A stretch of 64,000 bases of DNA. It comes from Doris montereyensis (Eukaryota; Mollusca; Gastropoda; Nudibranchia; Dorididae). Each line of letters starts with the position of its first letter. Within the stretch, counting starts at the first letter, position 1. Below, piece by piece: positions 34,911 to 49,689 of this stretch. The notes below the pieces were generated by a model, which worked only from the letters and a program-made list of their open reading frames with translations, did not search any database and was not told where the DNA came from. Position numbers and translations under genes: made by a program. The stretch is taken from the NCBI GenBank assembly GCA_037039925.1, contig JAXRKP010000237.1, forward strand, positions 346,070 to 410,069, in the 5' to 3' direction.

Positions 34911-36031
34911 TTTTATTGTCATGATCAGAAATCGATGAATTAGTAACATTATAAGAAGTTTTCTTGACCGCAGGCAAATAATCTTTTTTCAAATTATTCA
35001 AATACTGTCTTGATCCAAAGTTAATACTATTGAATGGGCTGTTTTGGAGTTCACTTTAGCCTCCTTCTGATGAATAAATTAAAGATTAGTATGCAGTACA
35101 GTACTGATTGTGGAAAGCAAGCAACAATAATTTGTGATTTCTGTCGCCCACTATATTAAATGTGTCAAGTGTTATGATAATAGTTCTTTTTTCTTTTGCA
35201 CTTAATTTGAATTATATCAACTACTATTTACTATTTCATGTAAAGTCATGCATAGTTGAAGACTAAAGATTAACATTTGTAACAAAATGTACATGCTCCA
35301 GAAAGGTGTACAGTTATCATTTAAACTGGCACTTTATGGTACATTGCTTTCAATAAAACTAACATTTAAATTACAGAGAAAGAGGAGAAGTATCCTACAG
35401 CAATATTTAAAAAACACTTGATGAACACAAAAATGTGGTGGTAATGTTTGTATACTCAAACTATTCACACATAAAAATGCAATTTAACCCAATATAATAT
35501 GATTATAAATATTTTCTATTGCTCCAATACTGGCAAATTTGACACAACCACCCCCAAAAAAAAAAAAAAAAAAACAAAACAAAACAACAACAATAAAAAA
35601 ACAACAAAAAACAACAAAACAAACAAACAAACAACCTAAAACAACAAGAACAAAGCACAAAAAATGCAAAACAAAATCAAGAAAACAAATCATTCAAACC
35701 ATTTCCCTGAAGTAAAGAACAATTGCACACAACACACACAAACACAAACACCTGTGTTTACAGTCTATTTCACTTTCACATCTAAAAATATATCATTTCA
35801 TAAGACACAAGGAATACAGAAAGCTTTTTCTATTATTCAACAAATGAGCTTTTATGTACATGTGTAAGTGTAAGCTCTAAGTAGGAAAACAGCAGTTCTT
35901 GATAATGAAAACTGTAAGTAACACAGCTACACGACTGCTAGTAGCATAGTTTAAGTTTCTTTGCTCTTTATAATTTTATAATTAAAAGACATTCACTAGC
36001 TTCATGCACGAAATGCATTCAAGTTTTTCAT
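34911..36031. other. 3' flank of the SMYD4-like locus
   Basis: AT-rich with an A-rich stretch (35555-35700: poly-A, AAAACAACAA and CAAACAAAC runs). No exon or poly-A tail in the orientation expected for a retrocopy was identified. Confidence 0.4.
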
Positions 36032-38121
36032 TTAAGCTGACTCTGCAAGTGACAACGGATAGCAATTTGCCATCATAACAAGACACTGTTTGAATGCTTC
36101 TTGACAATCATTGATATCTCTCCAGGGACGGCAGATTTTGCTCTCAACCAGTCTCAAATAAGAGAGAAGGAATGAAATATTTTCAGCAGAGTTGTTCCCA
36201 TCAATGACAGAAGTTAACACCTCTCTGTAAGCAGATTCCATTTCTCCCATCTGTAACAGAGGGGCAGATATGTCCTGACATTTTCCACAGTTGTGACACC
36301 TGGATTGTTCAGTAGCACCTTCAACTGGGATCGGGACACGTCCGTCGCATTGAACGCATCGGAAGACAGGTATCTCACAAGGTATGTCAAAGTATTGGGG
36401 CCAGTCATTGACACAGGCCTCGCAAGCACAGGAGAAAAATATTGAGATTTCATGTCGGTCTGCCTAGTTGCCAAGGTCATGGTGGGGTAAAGCGCACCAT
36501 AGTTGTCCTGAGCTCCTCACCAACTCGAATGCTTCTTATTGCCCGTACGACACATATATTACCAAACGAATGACGAACAACAGATGGGTCACAAGAATGG
36601 TTGATTAAACTCAACACCGGATAAATAGCAGCGGCAAGTTCCTCCGTCGCTGACATTGCAGGATGTTCTTGATTTAATGCTAGCTCTGAGACTTCGTGAG
36701 CATTGCAGGGAAGCATCATGAGGTTCCTGAGAATGTGGCCGCCAACGATGCATTTGTGTGGTGATAGTAGTTTCATCTAAAACTTTGTCCGATGACAAAT
36801 CATTTCCAGGTTCTGAACAGTGATCTTTGTCCAAACTGTCGCTGTCAATTTCGTTTAATACAGAATCTTGTGATTTATTGACTTTTTCAACTTTTGGGAA
36901 AACCCAGCCAGCTCCAGATGTTTAAGAAGAAACAAAGCTGTTATAGTTCTAGAAAACAAATCCTTGAAAGATCGATCCTCCAGCGTGATGAACCAAGCTA
37001 TAACATGCCCCATAATCATCAGATCGATACATTCCATCCTCCCCAAAACCATTGAGTAGATCCACCTGCTGGAAATCTTTAACATTTATCAGTTTCTCAT
37101 AACCGGCAGTGAGAATCATTCTTGTTGCCAGCAAACCTAGATCTCCCTTATTGCTTTGAATGCTGTCTAGAATCTTACACTCAGCCCAGTGGAATTTTTT
37201 CCAAGCCACGGCTCTACACTCTAGACTACAGAAGGCTACACCACTACACTGCTGACATGGAATTACCAGGGCGAGCCTGTTACACAATAGTGACAGTGGG
37301 TGAGATTGAATTGCTTCAACATCACAGAAGAAATGGGTTTTCAACAATCAACACATCCCCAATGTTGATATCTTTGACTGCGTAGAGACCCTGCCACCAA
37401 AACTGTCTAATTTCACTTCAACAATATCAGACAAACATGGCACTTCTTTATTAGAATCTGACTTAAAGTGGGAACACCAGAATGGCAACAGTTATATTGT
37501 TTTATATCAATACTAATGGATTTGCCTTTGATTGCAGAACACTGAGAGATTGCTCTATTCATGTCTTCCACCATTTCTTGTTTTGTATCCTCCTTGATGT
37601 CCCGGCACATGAGAGGGTTACTATGGTCTGTTGAAAGCCTTGATTCTTCTTCTTTGTGCTGAAGATAATACATCCTGCCAATGCGCTGATAGAGCTTGTA
37701 ACAGCTGGTTTTGGGATAATTGTGTAAAAGGCGAGCTCAATATCCTGAAGACACAAGGCATAGTATTTCATGTAAAAGTTGGTGAGAGATCTATTGTTGT
37801 ATGCAAGTGCCAAGTTTTTCAGAGTCGTCTGGGGCTTTGAGAATACTTTGGGTGTAAAATTTGTGAGCTTTTATGTAGTTTTTCTCTTTGAAAAGTTTGT
37901 TTCCTCAGCACGTAATATTTCAGCATCACGTTTGTCTTTAACTCTGAATTTTCTCGAGGCTGAAAAAGTTCATGACACTCAGGCAGTTTGTAAAGGCAGC
38001 TTACTCTCTGTGTATCTGTTGAACACTGTGAAAATTCAGCGACAAACTGTTCATATCGATTTGACGACTGCAGCAGATTTATAATTTGAGACTGTAGGTG
38101 TGCTTTTATTGAAGTGTCCAT
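36032..38121 (-). CDS. SMYD4: SMYD4-like SET/MYND lysine methyltransferase, frame broken
   Basis: Read on the minus strand, SMYD4 features occur in order without introns. First comes an N-terminal TPR-like region (LALAYNNRSLTNFYMKYYAL; CLQDIELAF). Next is GLYAVKDINIGDVLIVENP before MYND. The MYND zinc ligands are spread over two frames: HCHYC, then IPCQQC, FCSLEC and HWAEC. SET pieces follow (MYRSDDYGACYSLVHHAG; ILRNLMMLPCNA; LSLINHSCDPS). Last is a post-SET cysteine cluster (FFSCACEACVNDWPQYF, then CHNCGKCQDIS). It ends in CYPLSLAESA and TAA. About ten small indels shift the frame, several at homopolymers. In the frame-corrected stretches I checked I saw no substitution stop. The ATG is directly preceded by CATCCATTCCAG, a good acceptor. 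It could be a single-coding-exon gene with assembly errors, or a pseudogene. Family members methylate lysines or act in muscle and chromatin contexts; activity here is unproven. Confidence 0.8.
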
Positions 38122-38739
38122 CTGGAATGGATGAAAAATATTAATGGAACAACATCATTATACAAGTATGAGTATCCTCTATAAATGTTAGGTGTTTCTT
38201 CTCTATCACTACATGGTACATTTCATGTATAGATTTTTTAAATCACAGACTGGGCGATTCAAGCAAAGAATAAATCTGTTATCATACAGCATCTATGCAG
38301 TATCATGCAAATTTTTATTATGCAAATCAGATAATTCTACTGAGCATCAGGTGATGGGCATCTTGCTGCTTACTTTTTAAAGGCAGGGGGAGGGGAGGAG
38401 GGGGAGGGGAATGCCATTTTTGCTGAAAATGGGACAAATCTCGTCCATCATACTAATGGATAGAGCAGTTCACAATGATATCTAAATGAAGCTCAGTATT
38501 GATTCTTTGAATTTAAACAATTTTTTTTAGAAACGATACAAAAACACTACAGGCCTATTTTTAAACACAGCTATTATCGATACAAGCCAGAAATATTATC
38601 TAAAGTACGGCAAGTTGGTACCCATTTTGATCGTCACAATCTACGCTATAAAAAAAACCCCACTCTTCTGGGGATCTTTTATGAATATTGCCTTAGATCG
38701 TCTGGAAAATATGGGACATAATCTGCACACCTTATATCA

Positions 38740-39310
38740 AAAGGCACTATCTCAAAAGCAGTAGAAAGGTGCTGGTGCACTTGAAACAATGTCGATAAGA
38801 AGTAGTTGAGAGCCTCTTAAGTTTTTATGATGTTTCAAAGTATTATCCTACTCTTTTCTTAAGTTTATGGGAGAAAAATATATTCAAATAACTGAAAAAA
38901 ATAGGATTTTCTCAAAATGTTATGTTTTGTTCATTAATTCCTATCTACTTTTTTTATTTCTCAATGTACCTTCATAACATTTGGTATATAATAGTTCAGT
39001 GGGGGAAAACAAAAAAATAGTCAGATACTTTTTTTCGATATGTATTGTAGTTTTGTAAAAATTGAATTTTTGTGTAGGCCTACAATATTTTTTTTGTATT
39101 TTTGGGTTGTTCTCATGTGCTAATTTCAAAAATTCATAAATACAAAAAGTACTAATAAAACAAAAATCCAATCTGATCAAATTTAGATATTGTATGAAAT
39201 AAGGTGTGCCAAGTTTGAAAAAATGTGTTGAAAAATGTAGAAGCCTATCAATATTGGTAAAATTTAGGGGCAAATCCATGATGGCCGCTATTTCCATGGC
39301 CACCTGGAAG
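38740..39310 (+). repeat. Dispersed repeat related to 15890-16330
   Basis: It shares TTTCAAAAATTCATAAA and a terminal AAATCCATGATGGCCGCT-type motif in the same order as 15890-16330. It is AT-rich and non-coding. Confidence 0.4.
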
Positions 39311-40949
39311 CATAAAAAAAACAACGAAATATTTCAACTCAGCACACCATGTCCATTACACATACACAACTTCAATTGATAGGAACAAATGGGAAAATTT
39401 GCACCCCCCCCCCCCCCCCCCACCCCAATTAACCCTGAGATCACTGCATATGGACAAGGTAAAACCCGATGAAACAAACAAACAAAAACACAAGGAAAGA
39501 TTATGGTCAATATATAACAAAACGAAAGTCAGTCACTATCGATTCAATGGTTGGTCTTAGTCCGATATAATGTCATACTGTGCATTGTGGTTGATTTTTG
39601 AACTACTTGTGTTCAAACATAATACTATCCGTTGTCTTGAGTCTCTCTCACCGTATCAGATTGTTGTCTCAAACAGTAAAGAAATTCTGTTGCAACTGAG
39701 AGCAACCTGTCAAAAACATAAACATGCTTTTAATCTCAGTTCTGTCTCTTGGATGTACCTGACTGGAAATTATTCCATGCATCATAAATACAAGCCTAAT
39801 TAACAAAATCAAGAGTAAGGGAGAAATTCCCTCTATACCTATGCTACGGCCAGTCAGAGTAACCAGGATGAAGATGGACATTAAAAAAAAAAGTTCAACA
39901 TAAATGCGTCTTTTAGCAAATATGAGAAAACCACCAAACAAACTGGCCAGATTTGATCCCCTGACTTCTGAGCTCATGAGTTTGCGGACCAAATGAGAGA
40001 GTTATTCATATTTTAATTGATACTGACCAGGAAAAACCCAAAAATTTTTGCATACAAAACTTTTGAACTGATTGCAACTGTTTGCCAACTCATTTTGTGA
40101 CCATTGTGTAAGCACCCCTGGACATTCCCCATTGGAAACATTTAACTTAAGGCCTACTGAAAATACGGCTGGCTGGCTGTTATCTGTGACACATTGCTCA
40201 CTATGGGACAACTCAAGGGCTAGAACATTGTGCATGTTTGGGTTGTCCCATAGCAAACAACAAGCAAAATTGCATACTGAACCATTCATTAGAACCATAA
40301 CATGAACTTTTTTTCTCCCGTATCAGCAAGTAAGGTAGGATTTTCTTCTGAAATTTTGATTTAAAAGTCAATGTCATAATTACAACCTACTGCCAGTTAT
40401 CCGACATGCTCAGTATATCCATCACACTTTCATTTGGGAACAAATAAATTTATGTTTGTAATGGCAATCCCACATCTCCACAATTTTGACTCCAACACTA
40501 ATTTGCAGGCAACAAATGGATATTCTTCAATACTACTGTTCACTTATCCAAGGGACCTAGAGTGCATACACTTGGCGTGGCCACTTAGCATAAAATACTC
40601 ATTAGGATTGATGGCATTGATGCTACACTGATTGGCCAAGGCGATACCCATTTGGTCTAAGCGAATCCGTGCAGGAAACAGCGAAATCACAGCACAATAC
40701 CACGTCACAATGAGGCAGATAATACTTTACAGTATTGCAGATCGGCGTGGCCACAGCTTCTGACCTTGGCCACTGAAAGCAAGCCCCAGCGGCCTTTGTT
40801 TCCTGACCGCGGCCTTCTGCGTTTGCAGGCGCGACCATTTGTCATTTTAAATAATATGTCATTTGTTGCTTATATTTAGTTGTTTTGTATCAATTGTTTG
40901 CTTGGAAGTAATATTAAATAAAAATGTTTCTGAATGCTAAAAAACTTTT

Positions 40950-41050
40950 GATTTGATTTGATTTTACCCACATCCGCATCTAAGGTGATCTTGAGGGTTT
41001 TGGTAGGATTTAAAAATTTTGCCTTGGCTTCCCTGTAAACAGCCAAGCCA
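40950..41050 (-). mobile_element. S1 SINE tail fragment
   Basis: GATTTTACCCACATCCGCAT, AAGGTGATCTTGAGGGTTTT and CCTGTAAACAGCCAAG match the S1 tail; the tRNA-like head is missing. Confidence 0.6.
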
Positions 41051-41549
41051 ACCTTACCATATAGATCTAGAATAAAAATCTCAAAACTGTGTGATATTTG
41101 AATGTTGATTACCGGTAAACGAATAGGAAAAGGATATCAAAACAAAAGGGGAGTCAATCATAAATGAATCCCAAACCTCTTTATGGTAGAGTTATTGGAC
41201 ACAACTCAATCAATGAAAAGATACACCTATTGGCCACGGGTGTGTGGGGGCCGCGGTATAGTGCATATACTCTAATTCTTGAAAAAGCTGGGAGGGAAAA
41301 AAAAATCACACGTTCAGACAATGTTTAGCAAGATAAATGTCTCTACCCTGTATGACCCTATAACACAGGAAAAGCGGTCAGTATAGCATGTTAGTAATGT
41401 ACAAGCATGTTATGCAAAGTATTGACATTAATCCTTAATCATCGACTCAATGCTAGTCATCACAGTGAGGATGACAGGTGAAATGAGTCTTTCTTCAAGC
41501 CCAGGGTCAAATCCACTAATCTGACATAGAGCTAGATCTATATGTTATA

Positions 41550-42343
41550 CAGTGTAACCTCTCTAATCGGGAATGTGGGGATATGGGAACCCGGCCAGTC
41601 GGGAAGAAATGACAGGGAACAGAATTTTTCGATATATTTTCTAAACAGGAAAGGTCCTTGATTTATTGGGACAATTCTTTGCGGGTTTGCATTGATTATG
41701 ATCACCATTTTCGTCATAATTATTTATTCCAATACGTACGTGTGTCCAAATATCGTTTCCGTGTTAGCAAAACATCAATTGTTGCACCTGCATTAGTGCT
41801 ACATTTGTAAATACATTACATATTATGTACACAATATGGCAAATGCTCGTTCACGATGACCATAAGCCAGACACACCAGACACCCATTGTGAAGGTGTGA
41901 AATCAAACATCTAGCCAGACCTTGCTCGTCCACCTAGCAATACGGTACGGTGTTGATACCTGGTGGCTCTTAGAAAGTAGACACGTGTACTGTCATAGTC
42001 CTTCATTGCTCGCTTAACCTGCCAATCACAATGGTGGCACACGAAAGGAGATTTAACGATACACTATGCATTCATGATTATATGTCTTATTAAATCTATC
42101 TACCGTCCAACGAATCTCAACTGTGAGTGACATCACTGATGAATCCCATCTTTGTTTTGATCAGCTGGTCCTGTGGTTACTTGTTTGTTTCATTTTGTAT
42201 ATATATCACTCACAGAAGGGCTTAGATACTTTAAACTGTTGAGGAACAAACAAAATCCATAGATCCCTAGGAAATCGGGAAACCTGGCTAATCGGGACAA
42301 TTTTATGATCCAAAGGGAGTTCCCCATTAGAGATGTTCCACCG
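41550..42343. mobile_element. Non-autonomous pogo/Tigger-like DNA transposon (MITE)
   Basis: The left end CAGTGTAACCTCTCTAATCG and the complement of the right end CGGTGGAACATCTCTAATGG are terminal inverted repeats of about 24 bases, flanked by TA on both sides. A second CGGGAA(A)CC-type motif recurs just inside each end. Length is 794 bases with no transposase frame. CAGT...CCTCTCTAAT ends and TA targets are typical of pogo/Tigger-type elements. Confidence 0.65.
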
Positions 42344-44635
<2,292 letters not shown>

Positions 44636-45239
44636 AACAGAGAGACGGAAACCAAGAAGAGTTGAGGTCGACCGGAAAAGAAAGGCAGGATAGAAGAAAA
44701 ATGAAGATGAAATGAAACGAGAAAATAAAAAGGAACGCAGCATTTTACTGCTATTTTCACTAGGCATGGTAACAGTACTGCTGATGTGCCAACAACAACA
44801 AATAAGACACTGAAAAGGTTTGCCAAGTAAAATTAACTATTTCCTGTATGTGATTATTTCTGGAGGCGCGTGCACAGCCTAGAGTGAAAAAGAACTCTCA
44901 ACGTTGTTACTATTTTCTTCCGAAATGCATTGTCAAGCGAACTAGTCGGTCTTGTCCAATTGAGCAGACATCTGGTGTAGCTACCTTGTTGTATGCTTAC
45001 ACTGAGACAGGAAGGATTTCTGTAAACGTGTTACGGTGTGTAGCCTTTTGGGCCTTTGTTCTCTGGCGAGTATCCAATATATCGGAACCCAATAAATCAG
45101 TACAGCTCTTGGGGTCATAGTACGTGCACATGTAGCTTACTCTTTTTCATTCCCTTATAATGTGCTATTTTATTCTGTGATGCAATGTCATCGTATTGTT
45201 TAATGTGTTTCAATTTTTAATTCATTTTAAAGAAAAGAC

Positions 45240-45300
45240 AGTTCTCTCTCTGTCTCTTTCTTTGTCTCTATCACTATCTAAATATCTATATCTATCAATG

Positions 45301-45369
<69 letters not shown>

Positions 45370-45518
45370 GTCTATCTATCAATCTGTTTATCTATCTATC
45401 TACCTATCTATCTATTTTTATCCCTCTCTTTCAGTCTTTCTGTGTCACTGTCTTTGTCTTTCTTTCTGCCACTGTCTTTCTGACTCTGTTTCTGTCTTTT
45501 GTATGTCTGTATCTGTAG

Positions 45519-45549
<31 letters not shown>

Positions 45550-45588
45550 GTTTCTCTCTCTGTCTTTCTGACTCTCTTTCTCTCTCTC

Positions 45589-45666
<78 letters not shown>

Positions 45667-45671
45667 CCTCC

Positions 45672-45765
<94 letters not shown>
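45240..45765. repeat. TATC and TC simple-repeat block
   Basis: (TATC)n at about 45298-45415 and (TC)n at about 45520-45765 with short interruptions. Open frames of S/L or R/E are artefacts. Confidence 0.95.
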
Positions 45766-45767
<2 letters not shown>

Positions 45768-45979
45768 TCTCTGCTTTTGTTTCTGTCAATGTCTGTCTGT
45801 TTTTGTCTGAACCTCTCTGTCTGTCCTGTCTCTGTGTCTTTCTGTTTCTTTGTCTCAGTATAAGTCGCTGTCTCTTCTAAGATACTTCAGCGAAGAATAC
45901 TACATGAACTAAGAGTAAAGTCCTGTAGAACAAAGACAAGAGTAATACAGAGGAATTGTCAGAAAAAACAACATTGGGC

Positions 45980-46065
45980 ATCAAGTTTCGAACCCGCGAC
46001 CTCTGCCTCGGATCACATCGCCTCGTCATGAAAAGAGAGCGCACTACCAAACAAGCTAAGTACGC
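45980..46065 (-). mobile_element. tRNA-like fragment
   Basis: Plus-strand TTTCGAACCCGCGACCTCTG is the complement of a B box (GGTTCGAAAC type). CACTACCAAACAAGCTAAG lies at the A-box position. It is a decayed tRNA-derived element rather than a folding tRNA. Confidence 0.4.
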
Positions 46066-46239
46066 TGATGTCTACATACAGGCCGTCAGGCGTACTTAGT
46101 GAGCCTTATTCTTCGCTTTCTTCATGCCCCTTGGCCCACTATTTGTCTTTATACCATTTTTCAGACAACATTGCTCTTCTCTCCTCTGATGAGGGTTTCT
46201 ATTTTTTTCACAGGCAGTTAGTTGGTATACATGTATATT

Positions 46240-46352
46240 TGTATGTTTGTATGTTTGTATGTATGTATGTATGTATGTATACATGTATGTATGTATGTAT
46301 ATATACATGTATGTATGTGTGTGTATGTATGTATGTATGTAAGTATGTATAC
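46240..46352. repeat. TATG microsatellite
   Basis: Imperfect (TATG)n, the same motif as the larger block at 47512. Confidence 0.9.
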
Positions 46353-46954
46353 GTGAACCTATCGGTTTTGCTTCCTTTCTGTCAATCCTTTTAAATCGCT
46401 CATTCACATTGCTATCGTGCATTAATTCACCATTAGATCGCCGAATGATAATAATAATATAACGATTATTATTGTGGTAGGAGGGGTAGATTCATTGTAT
46501 TTTCAGTTTCAAGACAAATTAAAACGTAACTACTGCATTGTTTTACGGACCGATACCCAATGGTATCTTTGTTTCTCATGATCAAGGTTATCAGTAATCA
46601 TGCTTCATCCATACGTTACTCATCACTATCGTTCTTTCATCCCCGTGGCCGAAACCTGAGTATGCTTTTTTATAATAACAGGCTTGAGCTATATCACATA
46701 TAGTCAGAAATTAGCGTTAGTCTCCATTGCAGATGTATAGGCATGGGAAATCGTTAGTGAATCCGCTGTATTATGTAAACAAACACCGAATAAACAAACA
46801 ACACAAGTCCCTTCCAGTAGTAAAAAAAATGATAAGACCAACAAAAGACAACCAAAGCGACCAGCTCTCCCAATACTAACACCACCATTAAAAAATCTTG
46901 TGATGGTACATGTACTATAATTATGATGACGTGTCTCAATCGCCATGTTTCTTA

Positions 46955-47230
46955 TCCTCTGAGGACACGGTGATCCAGAGGGAAAGTGTTGGCCTTTCAA
47001 CCCAAGGTAGTACATTAGAACCCCGGCACGTTGCCAAAGTTTTTCCAAATTCTTCGGGTAAGCCACCCCACCCCTGACCCCGACCCCGATCCCCGATCCC
47101 CGACCCCCATACTGGTCCAAGAAGACGAGGCAGCTCGACACATCGGAGATGAACATAAAAGGAGATCTCGCGTGAAGATAACAACACTGTGTGCACGTTA
47201 AAGATTCGTATTGGCTGTTGACAGAGCAGT
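46955..47230 (+). mobile_element. Diverged S1 SINE
   Basis: A plus-oriented head (GGTGATCCAGAGGGAAAGTG, GCCTTTCAACCCAAGG), then CACTGTGTGCACGTTAAAGA and TTGGCTGTTGACAGAGCAG. The middle contains a CCCCGACCCCGATCCCCGA stretch not seen in other copies. Confidence 0.55.
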
Positions 47231-47508
47231 CTTGACAAATTAACTCCACGAAGAAAGACAATAGAAACACGTAATGTTTTGGGTATGGCCCTTTGTCAGA
47301 CCGCTATCTCGTTGAGACCACATAGATTATCAGATCATAATTCAAACTGTACTGGAGGAAAGAAAGACGAAAGACAGAAGTCGAAGAAGAAACAGGCAGG
47401 AATGCATTTAACGGAAACAGAAGAGTTTGAAAACAATACGAAGGGAAGGGAAGGATGTAAGAAACAGACTATACAATAGTGGATGGGATGAAATAAATAG
47501 TCTAAGTG

Positions 47509-47511
<3 letters not shown>

Positions 47512-47542
<31 letters not shown>

Positions 47543-48141
47543 TGTATGTATGTATGTATGTATGTGTATATCATGTATGTATGTAGTGGATATGTGCACA
47601 TGTATGTATGTATGTATGCGTTTAGGTGTGTATGTATGTGTGTATGTATGTATGTTAGTATGTATGTATTTATGCATGTATGCGTGTATGTTTGTATGTA
47701 TGCATTTATACGTGTTTGTGTGTATTTGTGTATGTATGTATGTTAGTATGTATGTATTTATGCATGTACGTGTATGTTTGCATGTATGCATTTATACGTG
47801 TTTGTGTGTATTTGTGCATGTATGTGTGTTAGTATGTATGTAGGTATTTATGTATAATGTATGTATACATGTATGCGCGTATGTGTGTATGAGTATGTAT
47901 GTATGTATGTATGTATGTATGTATGTATGTATGTATGTATGTATACGTGTATGTGTGTATGTATGTATGTGTGTTTCTATATATGTATGTATATATTATA
48001 TGTGTATGTATGTGTGTATGCGTATGTTTGTATGTATGTATGTATGTATGTGTGTATGTGTGTATGTGTGTATATATGTATGTATGTTTCTATATATGTA
48101 TGTATATATTATATGTGTATGTATGTATGTATGTATGTATT

Positions 48142-48185
<44 letters not shown>

Positions 48186-48562
48186 GTATGTATGTATGTA
48201 TGTATGTATGTATGTATGCATGTATGTATGTATGTATGTATGTATGTATGTATGTATGTATGTATGTATGTATGTATGTATGTATGTATGCATGCATGTA
48301 TGTATGTATTATATATGTACATATGTATGTATGTATGTATGTATGCATGCATGTATGTATGTATTATATATGTACATATGTATGCATGTATGTATGTATG
48401 TATGCATGCATGCATGTATGTATATATTATATATGTACATATGTATGCATGTGTGTGTATGTATGTATGTTTGTATGCATCTATGTATATGTATGTATGT
48501 ATGTATGCATGTATGTATGTGTGTGTGTATGTATGTTTGTTTGTGTGTGTGTGTGTCTTTGA
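47512..48562. repeat. TATG/GTAT tetranucleotide block with AT core
   Basis: About 1 kb of (TATG)n with TG, GCATG and AT variants, and an (AT)n core at about 48140-48182. All plus-frame YVCM-type and minus-frame HTYI-type open frames come from the repeat. Confidence 0.95.
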
Positions 48563-48639
48563 ATTCAGACGTGCATGTTACATACATGCCAGAATGTACA
48601 ATATCTACAATGCATACCCGGTCAGTCGTTCAGTCAATG

Positions 48640-49325
48640 GCTCTGTTACGTTCTGAGTGAGTCGTTCATTATGCGTCGTTGGCTCTGTTACAAGTTCTGA
48701 GTGAGTCGTTCATTATGCGTCAATGGCTCTGTTACAGGTTCTTAGTGAGTCGTTCATTATGCGTCAATGGATCTGTTACAGGTTCTGAGTGAGTCGTTCA
48801 TTATGCGTCAATGGCTCTGTTACAATTTCTTAGTGAGTCGTTCATTATGCGTCAATGGCTCTGTTACAATTTCTTGAGTGAGTCGTTCATTATGCGTCAA
48901 TGGATCTGTTACAATTTCTTAGTGAGTCGTTCATTATGCGTCAATGGCTCTGTTAGTTATGAGTGATTTCATTACGCGTCAATGGCTCTGAGTCGTGAGC
49001 CGTTCATTATGCGTCAATGGCTCTGTTACAATTTCGTTCATTATGCGTCAATGGCTCTGTTACAAGTTATGAGTGAGCCGTTCATTATCAATGGCTCTGT
49101 TACAAGTTCTGAGTGAGCCGTTCATTATGCGTCAATGGCTCTGTTACAAGTTCTGAGTGAATCGTTCATTACGCGTCATTGGCTCTGTTACAAGTTATGA
49201 GTGAGCCGTTCATTATGCGTCAATGGCTCTGTTACAAGTTCTGAGTGAGTCGTTCATTACGCGTCATTGGCTCTGTTACAAGTTCTGAGTGAGTCGTTCA
49301 TTACGCGTCAATGGCTCTGTTACAA
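48640..49325. repeat. About 44-bp minisatellite, about 16 units
   Basis: The unit GAGTGAGTCGTTCATTATGC then GTCAATGGCTCTGTTACAAG plus TTCT repeats with partial units and TTACGCGTCA variants. It follows the TATG block almost directly. Confidence 0.95.
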
Positions 49326-49424
49326 GGCAAATGAGAGAAACCATAGTTTGAGTGTAGGTTCTAAATGATAACAAGATCGAGTTCGTTTGAGGAATTTGTC
49401 TACCAGAAGTGGGTTGGTTTGTTT

Positions 49425-49680
49425 TTTTAAATTTCATTTAACCACATCCACGACTAATGTGATCTCGGGTGTTTTGGTAGGATTTTTAAAAAATTTCCCC
49501 CGGACTGCCTTGTAAACAGCTAAGGGATCTTTAACGTGCAGATAGTGTTGTGCATGTGATCTGTACACGGGACGTCTTATTTTATCGTCCGTTTCAGATG
49601 GGACTAGGTGTCGATCCACCTACCTGCACCAGGGGATGTCGGGCACTGAACCCAAGACCTAGAGCTTGAGACCAGGTGTG
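49425..49680 (-). mobile_element. tRNA-derived SINE, family S1
   Basis: Plus-strand order: ACCACATCCACGACTAATGT, CTTGTAAACAGCTAAGGGAT, CTTTAACGTGCAGATAGTG, TACACGGGACGTC, GATGGGACTAGGTGTCGAT, then a truncated head with CACTGAACCCAAGACC. Confidence 0.7.
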
Positions 49681-49689
49681 ACGTTTAAT

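Larger units (their letters stand above)
38122..41549. other. 5' flank of the SMYD4-like locus and intergenic DNA
   Basis: Contains a purine-rich G stretch (38382-38412), the AAGATGGCG-type dispersed repeat (38740-39310), poly-C followed by an M-type end (39405-39490), a SINE-like tRNA-related piece (39930-40000, TTTGATCCCCTGACTTCTGA) and an S1 tail (40950-41050). No exon is supported. Confidence 0.45.

Noticed and set aside
36032..38121. Definite processed pseudogene of SMYD4
   Set aside because: No poly-A tail or flanking duplication was seen, an acceptor abuts the ATG, and similar indels occur in other genes of the window.
47427..48656. Several overlapping YVCM-type and HTYI-type open frames
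   Set aside because: Products of the TATG tetranucleotide repeat on both strands.
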